From Streptomyces armeniacus (GTDB lineage Bacteria; Actinomycetota; Actinomycetes; Streptomycetales; Streptomycetaceae), in the NCBI RefSeq assembly GCF_003355155.1, contig NZ_CP031320.1, forward strand, positions 2,156,369 to 2,220,368: 64,000 nucleotides of DNA, written 5' to 3'. Each line of letters opens with the position of its first letter. Position 1 is the stretch's first letter. The notes below the pieces were generated by a model. The model saw only the letters and a list, made by a program, of their open reading frames with translations. It was not told the DNA's origin and ran no database searches. The translations under genes and the position numbers were made by a program. This document shows, piece after piece, positions 16,046 through 24,186 of the stretch.

Positions 16046-17848
16046 CTAGCCGCTCTTGTCGCCCAGCCGCCTCAGCACGTCCGCCGCGGCCGCGTGCGCC
16101 GCCTCCTTGAGTTGCTGACGGGACGGCGTACGGTCGCTGTCCCGGTCGCCGATCCCCTCCGCCCTGACCTCGATGGTGACGTTGCGGTAGCGCACGATCA
16201 GGTGCGTGGACAGGCTGTACACCTTGCCCTTGGCCTGCTCGCCCAGCCCGCGTACCGCCGGTGCCCCGTCGAGGTACTGGGCCGTGTCGTACGCGTGCCG
16301 CGCGCTCTCCACCGCCGTCTTCGCCGGGCCACCGCTGCCGCTGCCGCCTCCGCTGCCGGGCTCCCCTGGCTCGTGCGTCGAGACGCGTACCGACAACTCC
16401 CGTTCGCTGCCTTCCGGTTGGTCTCTCTCCTGCCAGACGCAGTTGTCGGGCGGCGGCCGGTCGCCGGTCAGCTTCATCTTCTCCCGGGTCTCCGCGGTCA
16501 CCGCCTCGCACGCGAGGAGTGTCCGCTCCGGCCGCAGGTCGCCCTTGCGCCACTTGACGGCCGTCCCCGGCGGAGGCTGTGTGGGGTAGTCGGTGGTGTC
16601 GCCGCGTTCGGGGAGCGCGTAGGCGCGCAGGGCGTACGTACCGGCGGAGTCCGTGCCGACCAGCGAGTACAGCTTCCGCTTGTGCACCGCGGGCGCACCG
16701 CTCAGCGCCGCCCCCTCGGGCTTGCGCTCCCTGCCGAGGGTCCGGCGTGTGCCGTCCCGCAGGTCGTAGCCGATCAGCCACTCCTGGATGCGGGCCGTCC
16801 CCTTGGGCACCAGCGACGACCGCGTGACGAGCTGCCCGTCGCTCACGCCCAGCAGCAGGGTGCTGGAGCCCAGCGCCTTGCGCCACAGCGTCTTGCCGGT
16901 GCGGAGGTCGTAGGCGTACGTGCGCGGGTCGTTGGCGAACCGGGTCACCAACACGCCCTCCGCGGCCAGCCGCTGCCCGCTCACCTCGTCCACGGCGTTG
17001 CTCAGCTCCTTGCCGAGGACGTGTACGGGCTTGCCGTTCCCGTCGTACGTACGGATGTACCGCTGCCCCTTGTCCTGCGTCACCAGCGTGACCGGGTCGT
17101 CCGCCAGCAGCGCCCCCAGCTCGGGGCCCCTGCCGTCGGCGGGGCGGCGCCACAACTCCTTGCCGGTGTCCGGGTCGTACAGCACGAACGCCGCCTCCCG
17201 CTCGTCGCCCTCCGGCGTGCCGGGGTCGTCGAGGGCGGCGATGCGGCGGGCGTTGTGCGCCGTGTCGTGCGAGCAGTCGGTGTCGCGCGGCAGCAGCGTC
17301 GGCAGTGGCTTGCCGTCGGCCAGGCGCATGCGGCGCAGTTCGTCGCAGCGGCCGGTGACCGTCAGCGCCTTCTCGCTGACGCTGACCCCGGCGTTGGGGC
17401 CGTCGCCCTGCTGCTCGCCGAGCTGCCTCGACCACAGCACCCTGCCCGTACGGGAGTCCACGGCCGCCGCGAGCGTGCACTCGCCCTCGTCCCCGGCAGC
17501 GAAGACCACGCCGCCGACGCCCTGCCCGTTGACCTCCCCGGATGTGTCGCACACCCTGCCGGCCCCCGTGGGCGGCGTCAGCTTCCAGCGGTGCCTGCCG
17601 GAGCCCGCGTCGTAGCCGTGCAGCGCGCCGCTCTCCGGTTCGTGCAGCGTCACGGTGTCGTCGGTGAGCCAGCCGATACGGCTGGTGGCGCTCGCCGTGA
17701 CCTTCGTGTCCCACAGCTGCCTCAGCGGCTTCGGCACCGCCGGTTCCGCCTTCTTCTCCCCGCCCCCGCCGCCGCCCGTACAGGCGCTGCCCGCGAGCAG
17801 CGCCAGCAGCACCGCCCCGGCCACCGCGTGCGTACGCCTTCGTGCCAC
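16046..17848 (-). CDS. PQQ-like beta-propeller lipoprotein
   Basis: A 600-residue exported protein. The N-terminus has RRR, a hydrophobic core and the lipobox-like LLAGSACTGG, then a Gly-rich tether. The body shows repeated propeller blades with DSRTGRVLWSR, DPDTGKELWRRPA and DLRTGKTLWRKA, the classic PQQ/YVTN-like AxDxxTGxxxW motif. A separate C-terminal region after a GSGGGSGSGG linker (about residue 515) looks like a small folded domain. It is probably a cell-surface scaffold or sensor; no cofactor-binding residues can be assigned. The start is GTG at 17848. Confidence 0.82.
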   Translation of the reverse strand: MARRRTHAVAGAVLLALLAGSACTGGGGGGEKKAEPAVPKPLRQLWDTKVTASATSRIGWLTDDTVTLHEPESGALHGYDAGSGRHRWKLTPPTGAGRVCDTSGEVNGQGVGGVVFAAGDEGECTLAAAVDSRTGRVLWSRQLGEQQGDGPNAGVSVSEKALTVTGRCDELRRMRLADGKPLPTLLPRDTDCSHDTAHNARRIAALDDPGTPEGDEREAAFVLYDPDTGKELWRRPADGRGPELGALLADDPVTLVTQDKGQRYIRTYDGNGKPVHVLGKELSNAVDEVSGQRLAAEGVLVTRFANDPRTYAYDLRTGKTLWRKALGSSTLLLGVSDGQLVTRSSLVPKGTARIQEWLIGYDLRDGTRRTLGRERKPEGAALSGAPAVHKRKLYSLVGTDSAGTYALRAYALPERGDTTDYPTQPPPGTAVKWRKGDLRPERTLLACEAVTAETREKMKLTGDRPPPDNCVWQERDQPEGSERELSVRVSTHEPGEPGSGGGSGSGGPAKTAVESARHAYDTAQYLDGAPAVRGLGEQAKGKVYSLSTHLIVRYRNVTIEVRAEGIGDRDSDRTPSRQQLKEAAHAAAADVLRRLGDKSG

Positions 17849-17881
17849 CCCGGATCCCCCGATCCCCCGTGCCCCCTGAGA

Positions 17882-17902
17882 ACCCGCCGGTCACGGGCGG
17901 GT
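17882..17902 (-). promoter_or_regulatory. 5' hairpin upstream of the PQQ-like lipoprotein gene
   Basis: ACCCGCC and GGCGGGT pair around a seven-base loop, between a possible -10 (TAGCCT on the minus strand, 17911-17916) and the GTG start. It may be a transcript leader structure. Confidence 0.3.
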
Positions 17903-17992
17903 CGGCGGCCAGGCTAGGGGACGGGGCGGCGCGGGCCCAGTGTTTCGATCCTGGACGAAAGGGGGCCGCGGGGCGGCGTACCGTCCGTACGG

Positions 17993-18403
17993 TCAGCCCT
18001 CGGTCGTCGGGGTGAGCCGGAGCGAGATGGAGTTGATGCAGTACCGCTGGTCCGTCGGCGTCGGGTAGCCCTCGCCCTCGAAGACGTGGCCCAGGTGCGA
18101 GCCGCACGCCGCGCAGCGGACCTCCGTGCGGACCATCCCCATGGAGCGGTCGGAGATCAGCTCGACGGCGGAGCTGTCCGCGGGGTCGTAGAAGGACGGC
18201 CAGCCGCAGTGCGACTCGAACTTCGTGTCGGAGCGGAACAGCTCCGCGCCGCACGCCCGGCAGCTGTACACGCCCGTCGTCTTGGTGTCCGTGTACTCAC
18301 CCGTGAACGCCCGCTCCGTGCCCGCCTCGCGCAGCACCCGGTACTCCTCGGGAGTCAGCTCCTCGCGCCACTGCTCATCCGGCTTGTCGATGTCGTACGC
18401 CAT
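17993..18403 (-). CDS. msrB: peptide-methionine (R)-S-oxide reductase
   Basis: MsrB reduces the R form of methionine sulfoxide in proteins. The 136-residue sequence shows both zinc CxxC pairs (YSCRACGAELF and RCAACGSHLGHVF), the substrate region HCGWPSFYDP, and the catalytic Cys in QRYCINSISL. Length and motifs match the stand-alone enzyme. It lies upstream of murC on the same strand with a 92-base gap that contains a tandem repeat. In S. coelicolor the same neighbours occur, from memory. Confidence 0.95.
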   Translation of the reverse strand: MAYDIDKPDEQWREELTPEEYRVLREAGTERAFTGEYTDTKTTGVYSCRACGAELFRSDTKFESHCGWPSFYDPADSSAVELISDRSMGMVRTEVRCAACGSHLGHVFEGEGYPTPTDQRYCINSISLRLTPTTEG

Positions 18404-18440
18404 GGCGTTCTCCGTTTCGGTCCTTCGGTCCGTTCGGCCG

Positions 18441-18494
18441 GTCAGCCCGTTCGGCCTGGTCAGCGCGGTCAGCCCGTTCGGCCTGGTCAGCGCG
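18441..18494. repeat. two exact 27-base tandem copies between msrB and murC
   Basis: The unit begins GTCAGCCCGTTCGGCCTGG and ends GTCAGCGCG. It is present twice in a row (18441-18467 and 18468-18494) and touches the murC stop codon. A diverged part-copy precedes it. It probably arose by slippage. Confidence 0.8.
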
Positions 18495-18495
18495 G

Positions 18496-19899
18496 TCAGT
18501 CCGACAGGCGATCGAGGATCAGCGGGCCGAGCTCCGTGACGTCGCCCGCCCCCATGGTGAGAACGAGATCACCGGGCTTCGCCATTCCCGCCACCAGCTC
18601 CGGCGCCGCCTCCTTGGCGGGCGCCCGGTGTACGTCGGCGCCCGCCGCGCGCGCCGCGTCGATGATGACGGTGCTGGTGACGCCCGGAATCGGGTCCTCG
18701 CGGGCGGGATAGATGTCCAGCACCACGGAGGCGTCCGCGAGCGCCAGCGCGGCGCCCATCTCGGCCCCCAGCTCCTGCGTACGGCTGAACAGGTGCGGCT
18801 GGAACAGCACCAGCACCCTCCCGTCGGTGGCGCCGCCGCGTACGGCGTCCAGGTCGGCGGCCATCTCCGTGGGGTGGTGCGCGTACGAGTCGATGACCTG
18901 TACGCCGTTCACCTCGCCCTTGAGCTGGAGCCGGCGGTTCACGCCGGTGTACGAGCGCAGCGCGCCGGCCAGTTCGGGCGCGGGGACGCCCATGGCGACG
19001 CCCGCGGTGAGGGCGGCGACCGCGTTGAGCGCGTAGTGGCGGCCGGGCACGGACACCGCGAACGTCAGCTCCTCGCCGTCGAGTACGACGGTGACCTCGC
19101 TGGTCAGCCCGTGCGGGGTGACGCTCAGGACGCGTACGTCGGCGTCCTCGGCCTCCCCGTACGTACGGACGCTCAGGCCGTCGCGTCCGCGCACGCGCGC
19201 CGTCAGCTCCCGGGCACCCTGCTGGTCGGCGGAGACGACGAGGGTGCCGCCGGGGCGTACGCGGCCGACGAAGGTGGCGAACGAGTCGTGGATCTCGTCC
19301 ATCGACGCGTAGTTGGCGTGGTGGTCCAGCTCCACGTTGAGAATGATCGCGACCTCGGGCGCGTACTTGTGGAAGCTGCGGTCGCTCTCGTCCGCCTCCG
19401 CGACGAAGATCTCGCCGGCGCCCTGGTCGGCGTTCGAGCCGGGGACGTCGAGGTCGCCGCCGATCGCGTACGAGGGGGCCAGCCCGAGCGTACGGAGGCT
19501 GACGGCGAGCATCGACGTGGTCGTCGTCTTGCCGTGCGTACCCGCGACGGCGAGCGGACGCAGCCCCTCCATGAGCGCGGCGAGCGCGTCGGAACGGTGC
19601 ACGACCGGGACGTCACGGGCCGCCGCCGCGGCCAGCTCCGGGTTGTCGGCGCGGATGGCGCTGGAGATGACGACGCACGTGGCGTCGGCGGCGAGGTGCG
19701 CGGCGTCGTGCCCGATGTGCACGGTGGCGCCCAGAGCGCGCAGCGCCGCCACGCTCTCCGACTCGCGCGCGTCGCTGCCCGCGACGCGGGCGCCACGCTG
19801 GGTGAGGATCTTCGCGATGCCGGACATTCCGGCGCCGCCGATGCCGATGAAGTGCGGACGTTCCATGGCGGGCGGCGGCACGGCGGTCACGGCGGTCAT
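18496..19899 (-). CDS. murC: UDP-N-acetylmuramate--L-alanine ligase
   Basis: MurC adds L-Ala to UDP-MurNAc with ATP, the first peptide step of peptidoglycan synthesis. The 467-residue protein shows the nucleotide-binding HFIGIGGAGMSGIAKIL start, the Mur ATP loop VAGTHGKTTTTSML, the NVELDHHANY segment and the C-terminal Mur domain with SYAHHPTEM and FQPHLFSRT. The internal ATG has GGGAG about nine bases upstream and is preferred to a start 18 codons earlier. It lies outside the dcw cluster, as is typical for Streptomyces. Confidence 0.96.
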   Translation of the reverse strand: MTAVTAVPPPAMERPHFIGIGGAGMSGIAKILTQRGARVAGSDARESESVAALRALGATVHIGHDAAHLAADATCVVISSAIRADNPELAAAAARDVPVVHRSDALAALMEGLRPLAVAGTHGKTTTTSMLAVSLRTLGLAPSYAIGGDLDVPGSNADQGAGEIFVAEADESDRSFHKYAPEVAIILNVELDHHANYASMDEIHDSFATFVGRVRPGGTLVVSADQQGARELTARVRGRDGLSVRTYGEAEDADVRVLSVTPHGLTSEVTVVLDGEELTFAVSVPGRHYALNAVAALTAGVAMGVPAPELAGALRSYTGVNRRLQLKGEVNGVQVIDSYAHHPTEMAADLDAVRGGATDGRVLVLFQPHLFSRTQELGAEMGAALALADASVVLDIYPAREDPIPGVTSTVIIDAARAAGADVHRAPAKEAAPELVAGMAKPGDLVLTMGAGDVTELGPLILDRLSD

Positions 19900-20103
19900 C
19901 GCGGGGGCTCCCAGGTCGTACGGATGCGGGGCGCGCGCCGTCGGGGGCGGCACGGGACCAGCCTATGCGGTGGGGGTCGGTGGCCCTCCACCCGCCGCGT
20001 TCTGCTCGGCCGGGGCCGCGGGCCGTCCGGCGCGCCCGACGCGCCCCGGCCCGCCGCACATGGTCCCGCGAGCGGTCCCGGCCCGTCGGCGGGTCCGTCG
20101 TGG

Positions 20104-20138
20104 CCGAGGACCGTCCTCGAACGCCGGACGGGCTTGAA
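20104..20138. repeat. single arm of the dispersed repeat
   Basis: GTCCTCGAACGCCGGACGGG followed by CTTGAA matches the right arm of the repeats at 115-246 and 27917-27989. No left arm is apparent nearby. It follows the stop of the small gene at 20147. Confidence 0.6.
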
Positions 20139-20146
20139 GGACACGC

Positions 20147-20377
20147 TCACCTGAGGAGCAGCGCCGCGTCCCACTCCCCGGCGGGCGCGCCGTCCGTCGC
20201 GAACGTGTGGAGGACCGCGGCGCCGTCGCTGAGCCGTACCAGCCGCAGCTCGTCCCGGTCCGCGCAGACGCCGATGTCGTCGAGGTCGAGGGTGCCGGGC
20301 GCGGCACGGTCGGCGTAGACGGCGACCGGGATCTCGTGGTCGAGCAGCCGGGGGTCTGGGCGACGTTGGCGCCGCAT
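20147..20377 (-). CDS. small protein, possible lantibiotic-dehydratase-like remnant
   Basis: A 76-residue frame starting MRRQRRPDPRLLDHE. The part TLDLDDIGVCADRDELRLVR reminds me of the C-terminal segment of LanB-type dehydratases, which would make this a surviving fragment. The match is by eye only. No other part of such a gene is found in any frame nearby. There is no good Shine-Dalgarno. A perfect 15-base inverted repeat lies two bases before the ATG, which could regulate it. It may simply be an unrelated short hypothetical. Confidence 0.4.
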   Translation of the reverse strand: MRRQRRPDPRLLDHEIPVAVYADRAAPGTLDLDDIGVCADRDELRLVRLSDGAAVLHTFATDGAPAGEWDAALLLR

Positions 20378-20378
20378 C

Positions 20379-20393
20379 ACCACAACGTGTGGT
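20379..20393. promoter_or_regulatory. 15-base inverted repeat before the small gene
   Basis: ACCACA-ACG-TGTGGT is a perfect inverted repeat, next to the start of the gene at 20377 and in the gap divergent to the ABC permease. It fits a repressor half-site pair. Confidence 0.4.
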
Positions 20394-20483
20394 TTGGGTA
20401 ATGCGCCGCGTTCCACGGGGGCGTGGGGGAATACCGTCCCGTGTCGAGAGGGCGCGGTAAGGGGCGTGCCGTACGAGGGCGTT

Positions 20484-20514
20484 GTACGAACGCGCCCGTC
20501 GAGCGCGTTCGTAC
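20484..20514. promoter_or_regulatory. 31-base inverted repeat upstream of the ABC permease
   Basis: GTACGAACGCGC and GCGCGTTCGTAC are perfect 12-base arms around seven bases. The repeat is 82 bases before the permease GTG, within the divergent gap. It is long and exact enough for an operator of a TetR- or GntR-type regulator, but could also be a short terminator-like hairpin. Confidence 0.5.
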
Positions 20515-20595
20515 GCGAACGCCGGATGCGGCCCGTACGGCGGCACCGGGCGGCGACACCGGACGCGAACGCCGCTGGACGGACAGGGAGCGCGT

Positions 20596-21489
20596 GTGAT
20601 CACCGACGACCCCCGGCAGCACGACGGTTCCCCCGCCGACGGTTCCCCGGGCGACGGCTCCCCCGCCCTCCGGTCCCGCCGCTCCGGCCCGCGGCGGGAA
20701 CTGCGCGCCGTCCACGCCCTGGTACACCGCGAGTTGCTGCGGCTCATCGGCGAACGCACGCGTACGGCACTGGTCCTCGTCCAGCCCGTCTTCTATCTCC
20801 TGCTGCTCGGCGGCGGCCTGGCGTCCGTCATCCCCGACCGGACCGTGGGCGGCGACTACCGCGCGTTCCTGTTTCCCGGCGTTCTGGTGATGACCGTGCA
20901 GGCACCGGCCATGGGCGTCGGCATGCGCCTCATCATCGACCGGGAGAGCGGCTACCTCCGCGAGACCCTGATGGCACCCGTACGCCGCTCAACCCTGCTG
21001 TACGGGAGCTGCCTCGGCGGTACGACCGTGGCGACCACGCAGGGCGTCCTGCTGCTGGCACTGACCACCGGCCTGATCGGGCTGCCGTACCACCCGGCGC
21101 TGCTGGCCGTCCTGCTGCTCGGCATGATCCTGACGGCCTTCACCTTCTCGGCGCTGACGCTCGCCCTGGCCGTACGCATCCGCACCGTCGAGACCTTCGG
21201 CACGGTGCTGGGGCTGGCGATGATGCCGCTGCTGTTCCTCTCCGGGGCGTTCTTCCCGCTTACGGCGCTGCCCTCGTGGGTGGCCGTACTGACCTCGCTC
21301 AACCCGCTGTCGTACGCCGTCGACGCGCTGCGCCGCTGCATCATGCACTACGCGCCGGGCCACAGGGCGGTGGGCGGCCCGGAATGGGCGGGCTGGCAGC
21401 CGCCCGTACCGCTGGAACTCGGCGTTCTGGCGGCGGCGGGGGCGGGGGCTCTGCTGTGGGCGGCCCGAAGGTTCGCCCGCCCCGAGTGA
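20596..21489 (+). CDS. ABC-2 type transporter permease, orphan
   Basis: A 297-residue protein with a hydrophilic Pro/Asp N-terminus and six hydrophobic segments from about residue 55. The ABC-2 signature region GVGMRLIIDRESGYLRETLM precedes TM2, and LFLSGAFFPLTALPSWV follows later, as in the DrrB/daunorubicin exporter type. GGGAG lies six bases before the GTG, which decides the start. No ATP-binding gene is adjacent, so the motor must come from elsewhere (the unpaired ATPases of the chromosome) or was lost. Confidence 0.85.
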   Translation: MITDDPRQHDGSPADGSPGDGSPALRSRRSGPRRELRAVHALVHRELLRLIGERTRTALVLVQPVFYLLLLGGGLASVIPDRTVGGDYRAFLFPGVLVMTVQAPAMGVGMRLIIDRESGYLRETLMAPVRRSTLLYGSCLGGTTVATTQGVLLLALTTGLIGLPYHPALLAVLLLGMILTAFTFSALTLALAVRIRTVETFGTVLGLAMMPLLFLSGAFFPLTALPSWVAVLTSLNPLSYAVDALRRCIMHYAPGHRAVGGPEWAGWQPPVPLELGVLAAAGAGALLWAARRFARPE

Positions 21490-21517
21490 CCCGGCCCAAC
21501 GAGCCGCACCACAAACC

Positions 21518-21627
21518 AGCCCGTCCGGCGCTTGAGGACGGACCCCGGCCCGGTCCCGGAGTGGAGGGCCGGGACCGGCGCCCCCACGGCGGTGGCCGGG
21601 GGACGCCCTCAAACGCCGGACAGGCTT
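21518..21627. repeat. dispersed inverted repeat between convergent genes
   Basis: The left arm AGCCCGTCCGGCGCTTGAGG and the right arm CCCTCAAACGCCGGACAGGC flank about 70 bases that also contain GGTCCCGG and CCGGGACC. It sits between the convergent ABC permease and TauE genes and probably terminates both. Confidence 0.65.
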
Positions 21628-21637
21628 GGGCGTTGCG

Positions 21638-22705
21638 TCAGACCGCCGGTGTCGGCTCCGTCGGTTCGTCGGGGCCCGACGAGTCGTCACGGGCCCCGGC
21701 GGCGGCCCCCGCCGGGGCCCCGGCCGCGGCCCCGGCCGGTTCGTGGACCCTGCCGGCACCGGCGTCCGCCCCGGACTCCGCTGCCGACTCGTCAGCGGAA
21801 GCGGAAGCGGAAGCGGACCCAGCCGCAGCCCGCGCCTCCGCCTCCGTCCGGAGGTGCGCCCGTATGGAGTGCGTGACGGCCGCGGCCCAGAGCGCGTAGA
21901 CGACCACGTACACGGTCCATACGACGCCCTCGCTCGCGTTCAGCCAGTCGCCGCGCAGCAGGGTGCGGGCGTTGGTGAGGATGATGACTCCGCCGACCGC
22001 GGAGCCGAGCACGCGGGGCGGGATGTGCCGGACGAGCCACGCGGCGATCGGGGCGGCGATCACGCCGCCGAGCAGCAGCGCGGCGACCCACGTGGCGTCG
22101 ATGCCCTCGGAGCCGAGCCCGGCCAGGAAGCCCAGGCTGGCGGCCACGGAGACAAGGAACTCGCTGGTGTCGATGGAGCCGATGACCTTACGGGGTTCCA
22201 TCCGCCCGCTGGCCAGCAGCGCGGGCGTGCCCACGGGGCCCCATCCGCCCCCGCCGGTGGCGTCCACGAAACCGGCGACGAGGCCGAGCGGCGAGAGGAA
22301 GCGCCTGCGCAGCGGCTTGTCCAGGTTGGTGGTGGGCAGCCCGGAGACGGTGAATCGGCTGAGGACGTAGATGCCGAGGGTGAGCAGGATGAGGGACATC
22401 ACGGGCTCGGCGGTCTCGGTGGAGAGGTTCGAGAGGAAGGTGGCGCCGGCGAAGGCGCCGATGGCGCCCGGTACGCCGATGCGTGTCACGACCCGCCAGT
22501 CGACGTTGCCGAAGCGCCAGTGCGCGGCCCCGGACACGAGCGTCGTGCCTATCTCGGCCAGGTGCACGGTCGCGGAGGCGGCGGCCGGGTTGGTGCCGAC
22601 GGCCAGCAGCAGCGTGGTCGACGTGACGCCGTACGCCATGCCCAGACTGCCGTCCACGAGCTGGGCGCCGAGCCCGGCCAGTGCCAGCACGATCAGTGTT
22701 CGCAT
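21638..22705 (-). CDS. TauE/SafE family sulfite exporter-like permease
   Basis: A 355-residue membrane protein with about eight hydrophobic segments. The N-terminus has LAGLGAQLVDGSLGMAYG, and the second half has LVAGFVDATGGGGWGPVGTP, the two inverted-topology TauE repeats. The C-terminal 65 residues form a hydrophilic Ala/Ser/Glu tail coded by short repeats. The family exports sulfite or organosulfonates. An Rrf2 regulator lies directly upstream on the same strand, and the gap holds an AT-rich inverted repeat, so sulfur-responsive control is likely. Confidence 0.88.
   Translation of the reverse strand: MRTLIVLALAGLGAQLVDGSLGMAYGVTSTTLLLAVGTNPAAASATVHLAEIGTTLVSGAAHWRFGNVDWRVVTRIGVPGAIGAFAGATFLSNLSTETAEPVMSLILLTLGIYVLSRFTVSGLPTTNLDKPLRRRFLSPLGLVAGFVDATGGGGWGPVGTPALLASGRMEPRKVIGSIDTSEFLVSVAASLGFLAGLGSEGIDATWVAALLLGGVIAAPIAAWLVRHIPPRVLGSAVGGVIILTNARTLLRGDWLNASEGVVWTVYVVVYALWAAAVTHSIRAHLRTEAEARAAAGSASASASADESAAESGADAGAGRVHEPAGAAAGAPAGAAAGARDDSSGPDEPTEPTPAV
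21795..21817. repeat. GCGGAA hexamer repeat in the TauE gene
   Basis: Three exact GCGGAA copies and a partial fourth run in frame and encode part of the Ser/Ala tail of the TauE protein. They keep the frame and so alter tail length only. Confidence 0.6.
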
Positions 22706-22729
22706 GCCCGCCCTCGCGATTCCCTAGCT

Positions 22730-22750
22730 TTCCTAGTGATTAAGCAGGAA
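22730..22750. promoter_or_regulatory. AT-rich inverted repeat upstream of the TauE gene
   Basis: TTCCT and AGGAA at the ends of a 21-base element (AGTGATTAAGC between) form a five-base arm dyad about 25 bases before the start at 22705. AT content is far above the background. It is a candidate Rrf2 operator. Confidence 0.4.
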
Positions 22751-22975
22751 TAGACTGCCTGGCTGTCCGCCGAGCCGCAAGATGTGTTCAGCATGCGGGC
22801 ACGAACGCGAGACGAGGCGCCCGTGATCCGAGACGCCGCAGGTGAGAGGGGTGCCCCCGGAAGGCGCCGCACAGGGTCGGCCGAAAGGGCCGCCGAGAGC
22901 CGCTCAGGCGGCCGGTCAGGCGCTGGTCAGCGCGACGACCGGCGGGCGGACCGCGAGCGGGCGGTCAGCGACCGG

Positions 22976-23434
22976 TCAGGGGTTGGTCCAGGCGGCCGGG
23001 TTGTCGGCCAGCCTGTGCACCCGCGCGGGCAGCGTGGCCGAGGCCACATCGGCGAGCGTGACCTCGCCGAGGATCTCGCGGACGTTGGCGCGTACGGCGA
23101 CCCAGAGCGGCAGCAGCGACTCCGCGGGCCCGGTGTAGCTCAACTCCGGGGGGCGGGCGCCCCGTACGGACACCAGCGGACCCTCCACCTCGCGGATCAC
23201 GTCGGCGATGGTGATGGTGTCGGCGGGCGCGGCCAGGCGGTAACCACCGTTGCCGCCGCGCTGGCTGACGACGAGGCCGCCGCGCCGCATGTCGTTGAGG
23301 ATGCCCTCCAGGAACTTGTGCGGGATGCCCTGGGCGAGCGCGATGGCCTCGGCCTTGACCGGGTCGCTGTCGCCCGCGGCCGCCAGTTCCAGCGCGGCAC
23401 GCACCGCGTAGTCCGCTCTCGCCGAGATCCGCAT
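22976..23434 (-). CDS. Rrf2 family transcriptional regulator
   Basis: A 152-residue winged-helix regulator starting MRISARADYAVRAALELAAAG, with the recognition region GIPHKFLEGILNDMRRGGLV and the wing SQRGGNGGYRLAAPAD. It has no Cys, so unlike NsrR and IscR it cannot bind an Fe-S cluster. That resembles CymR, which senses cysteine metabolism. The neighbouring sulfite-exporter-type gene on the same strand is its likely target. The ATG lies six bases after GATAAT, pointing to leaderless expression. Confidence 0.88.
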   Translation of the reverse strand: MRISARADYAVRAALELAAAGDSDPVKAEAIALAQGIPHKFLEGILNDMRRGGLVVSQRGGNGGYRLAAPADTITIADVIREVEGPLVSVRGARPPELSYTGPAESLLPLWVAVRANVREILGEVTLADVASATLPARVHRLADNPAAWTNP

Positions 23435-23440
23435 GGGTCC

Positions 23441-23446
23441 ATTATC
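23441..23446 (-). promoter_or_regulatory. -10 hexamer of the Rrf2 gene, leaderless
   Basis: On the minus strand GATAAT, five of six to the consensus, lies six bases before the ATG at 23434. No Shine-Dalgarno is present. Confidence 0.55.
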
Positions 23447-23549
23447 CGCCACCGGACCGGCGCCCGGTGCCATACCCCGCAAGCCCGCGCCCGGACCGCG
23501 TACGCCAGCGCCCGGGGGCACGCGAAGACGGGAAGGGTGACGCCGTACG

Positions 23550-23591
23550 GGAGGGCGACGCGGACGTATGGGAGGGCGACGCGGACGTACG
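23550..23591. repeat. two 21-base direct tandem copies
   Basis: GGAGGGCGACGCGGACGTA then TG, and the same unit then CG, lie back to back at 23550-23570 and 23571-23591. They are in the gap between the hypothetical protein gene at 23600 and the Rrf2 gene. No function is evident. Confidence 0.65.
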
Positions 23592-23599
23592 GAACGAAC

Positions 23600-24073
23600 T
23601 CAGTCGTCGTCCGAGTGCGCGAAGAGCTTCAGCACCGGCACACCCACCCTGTGCCGGGCCCGCGAGGCCCAGTCCCGGTGGAAGAACTCCTCCACGAGGT
23701 GCGGCGCGGTCAGCACGATCACCTCGTCCGCCTTGGTCTGGGCGACGACGGAGGTCAGCACGTCGAGCGGGTGCTTCTCGATGATCTGCCCGATCGCGTC
23801 CGCACCCACCTCCCGCAGGGACTTCAGCGAGTGCTCCAGCGCGAGCCGCGCGGGCTGGAGCGCCTCGCCGCCCTCGGGCTCCTCGCTCTCGTGTACGGCG
23901 TCCTCGAGCTCGCCGAGCACGACGTCGTCGAGGGCGCGCAGCAGCCGGTCCTGGTCACCGCGGGGCTGCATGAGGACGACGAAGGAGACCGGCTCGTCCC
24001 CGTGCAGGGTGGTGACGAGCTCCACGTCGGCGGACACCAGCGGCTTCTCGATCATCAACACGGTCGTGAACAC
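23600..24073 (-). CDS. conserved Streptomyces hypothetical, nucleotide-binding-like fold
   Basis: A 157-residue soluble protein beginning MFTTVLMIEKPLVSADVELV, with ADEVIVLTAPHLVEEFFHRD near the C-terminus and the acidic end FAHSDDD. The alternation of strands and helices looks like a universal-stress-type Rossmann fold. I recall close homologues being mislabelled indole-3-glycerol phosphate synthase in databases; the motifs of that barrel enzyme are absent. The GTG start is preferred because AAGGG lies eight bases upstream. Its role is unknown. Confidence 0.7.
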   Translation of the reverse strand: MFTTVLMIEKPLVSADVELVTTLHGDEPVSFVVLMQPRGDQDRLLRALDDVVLGELEDAVHESEEPEGGEALQPARLALEHSLKSLREVGADAIGQIIEKHPLDVLTSVVAQTKADEVIVLTAPHLVEEFFHRDWASRARHRVGVPVLKLFAHSDDD

Positions 24074-24186
24074 GGAGGTGCCCTTCTCTTTCACGAGGCC
24101 AGCGGACCCCTACAGAAACCATTCTGCCCCGTGGTCACACGGGTCTGCGCTCTTCAGTCTGCCCGATCAAGGTTAAGCGGAAGGCG

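Noticed and set aside
16011..18254. Long minus-strand frame overlapping the PQQ-like gene
   Set aside because: It is a frame-shifted reading of the PQQ-like lipoprotein and msrB genes, which have proper motifs in their own frames.
20377..20727. Minus-strand frame before the small gene as the missing part of a LanB gene
   Set aside because: It is the antisense of the ABC permease leader region and shows no dehydratase motif.
23600..24073. Indole-3-glycerol phosphate synthase
   Set aside because: Homologues carry this name in databases as I recall, but the protein is too short and lacks the TIM-barrel motifs of TrpC.
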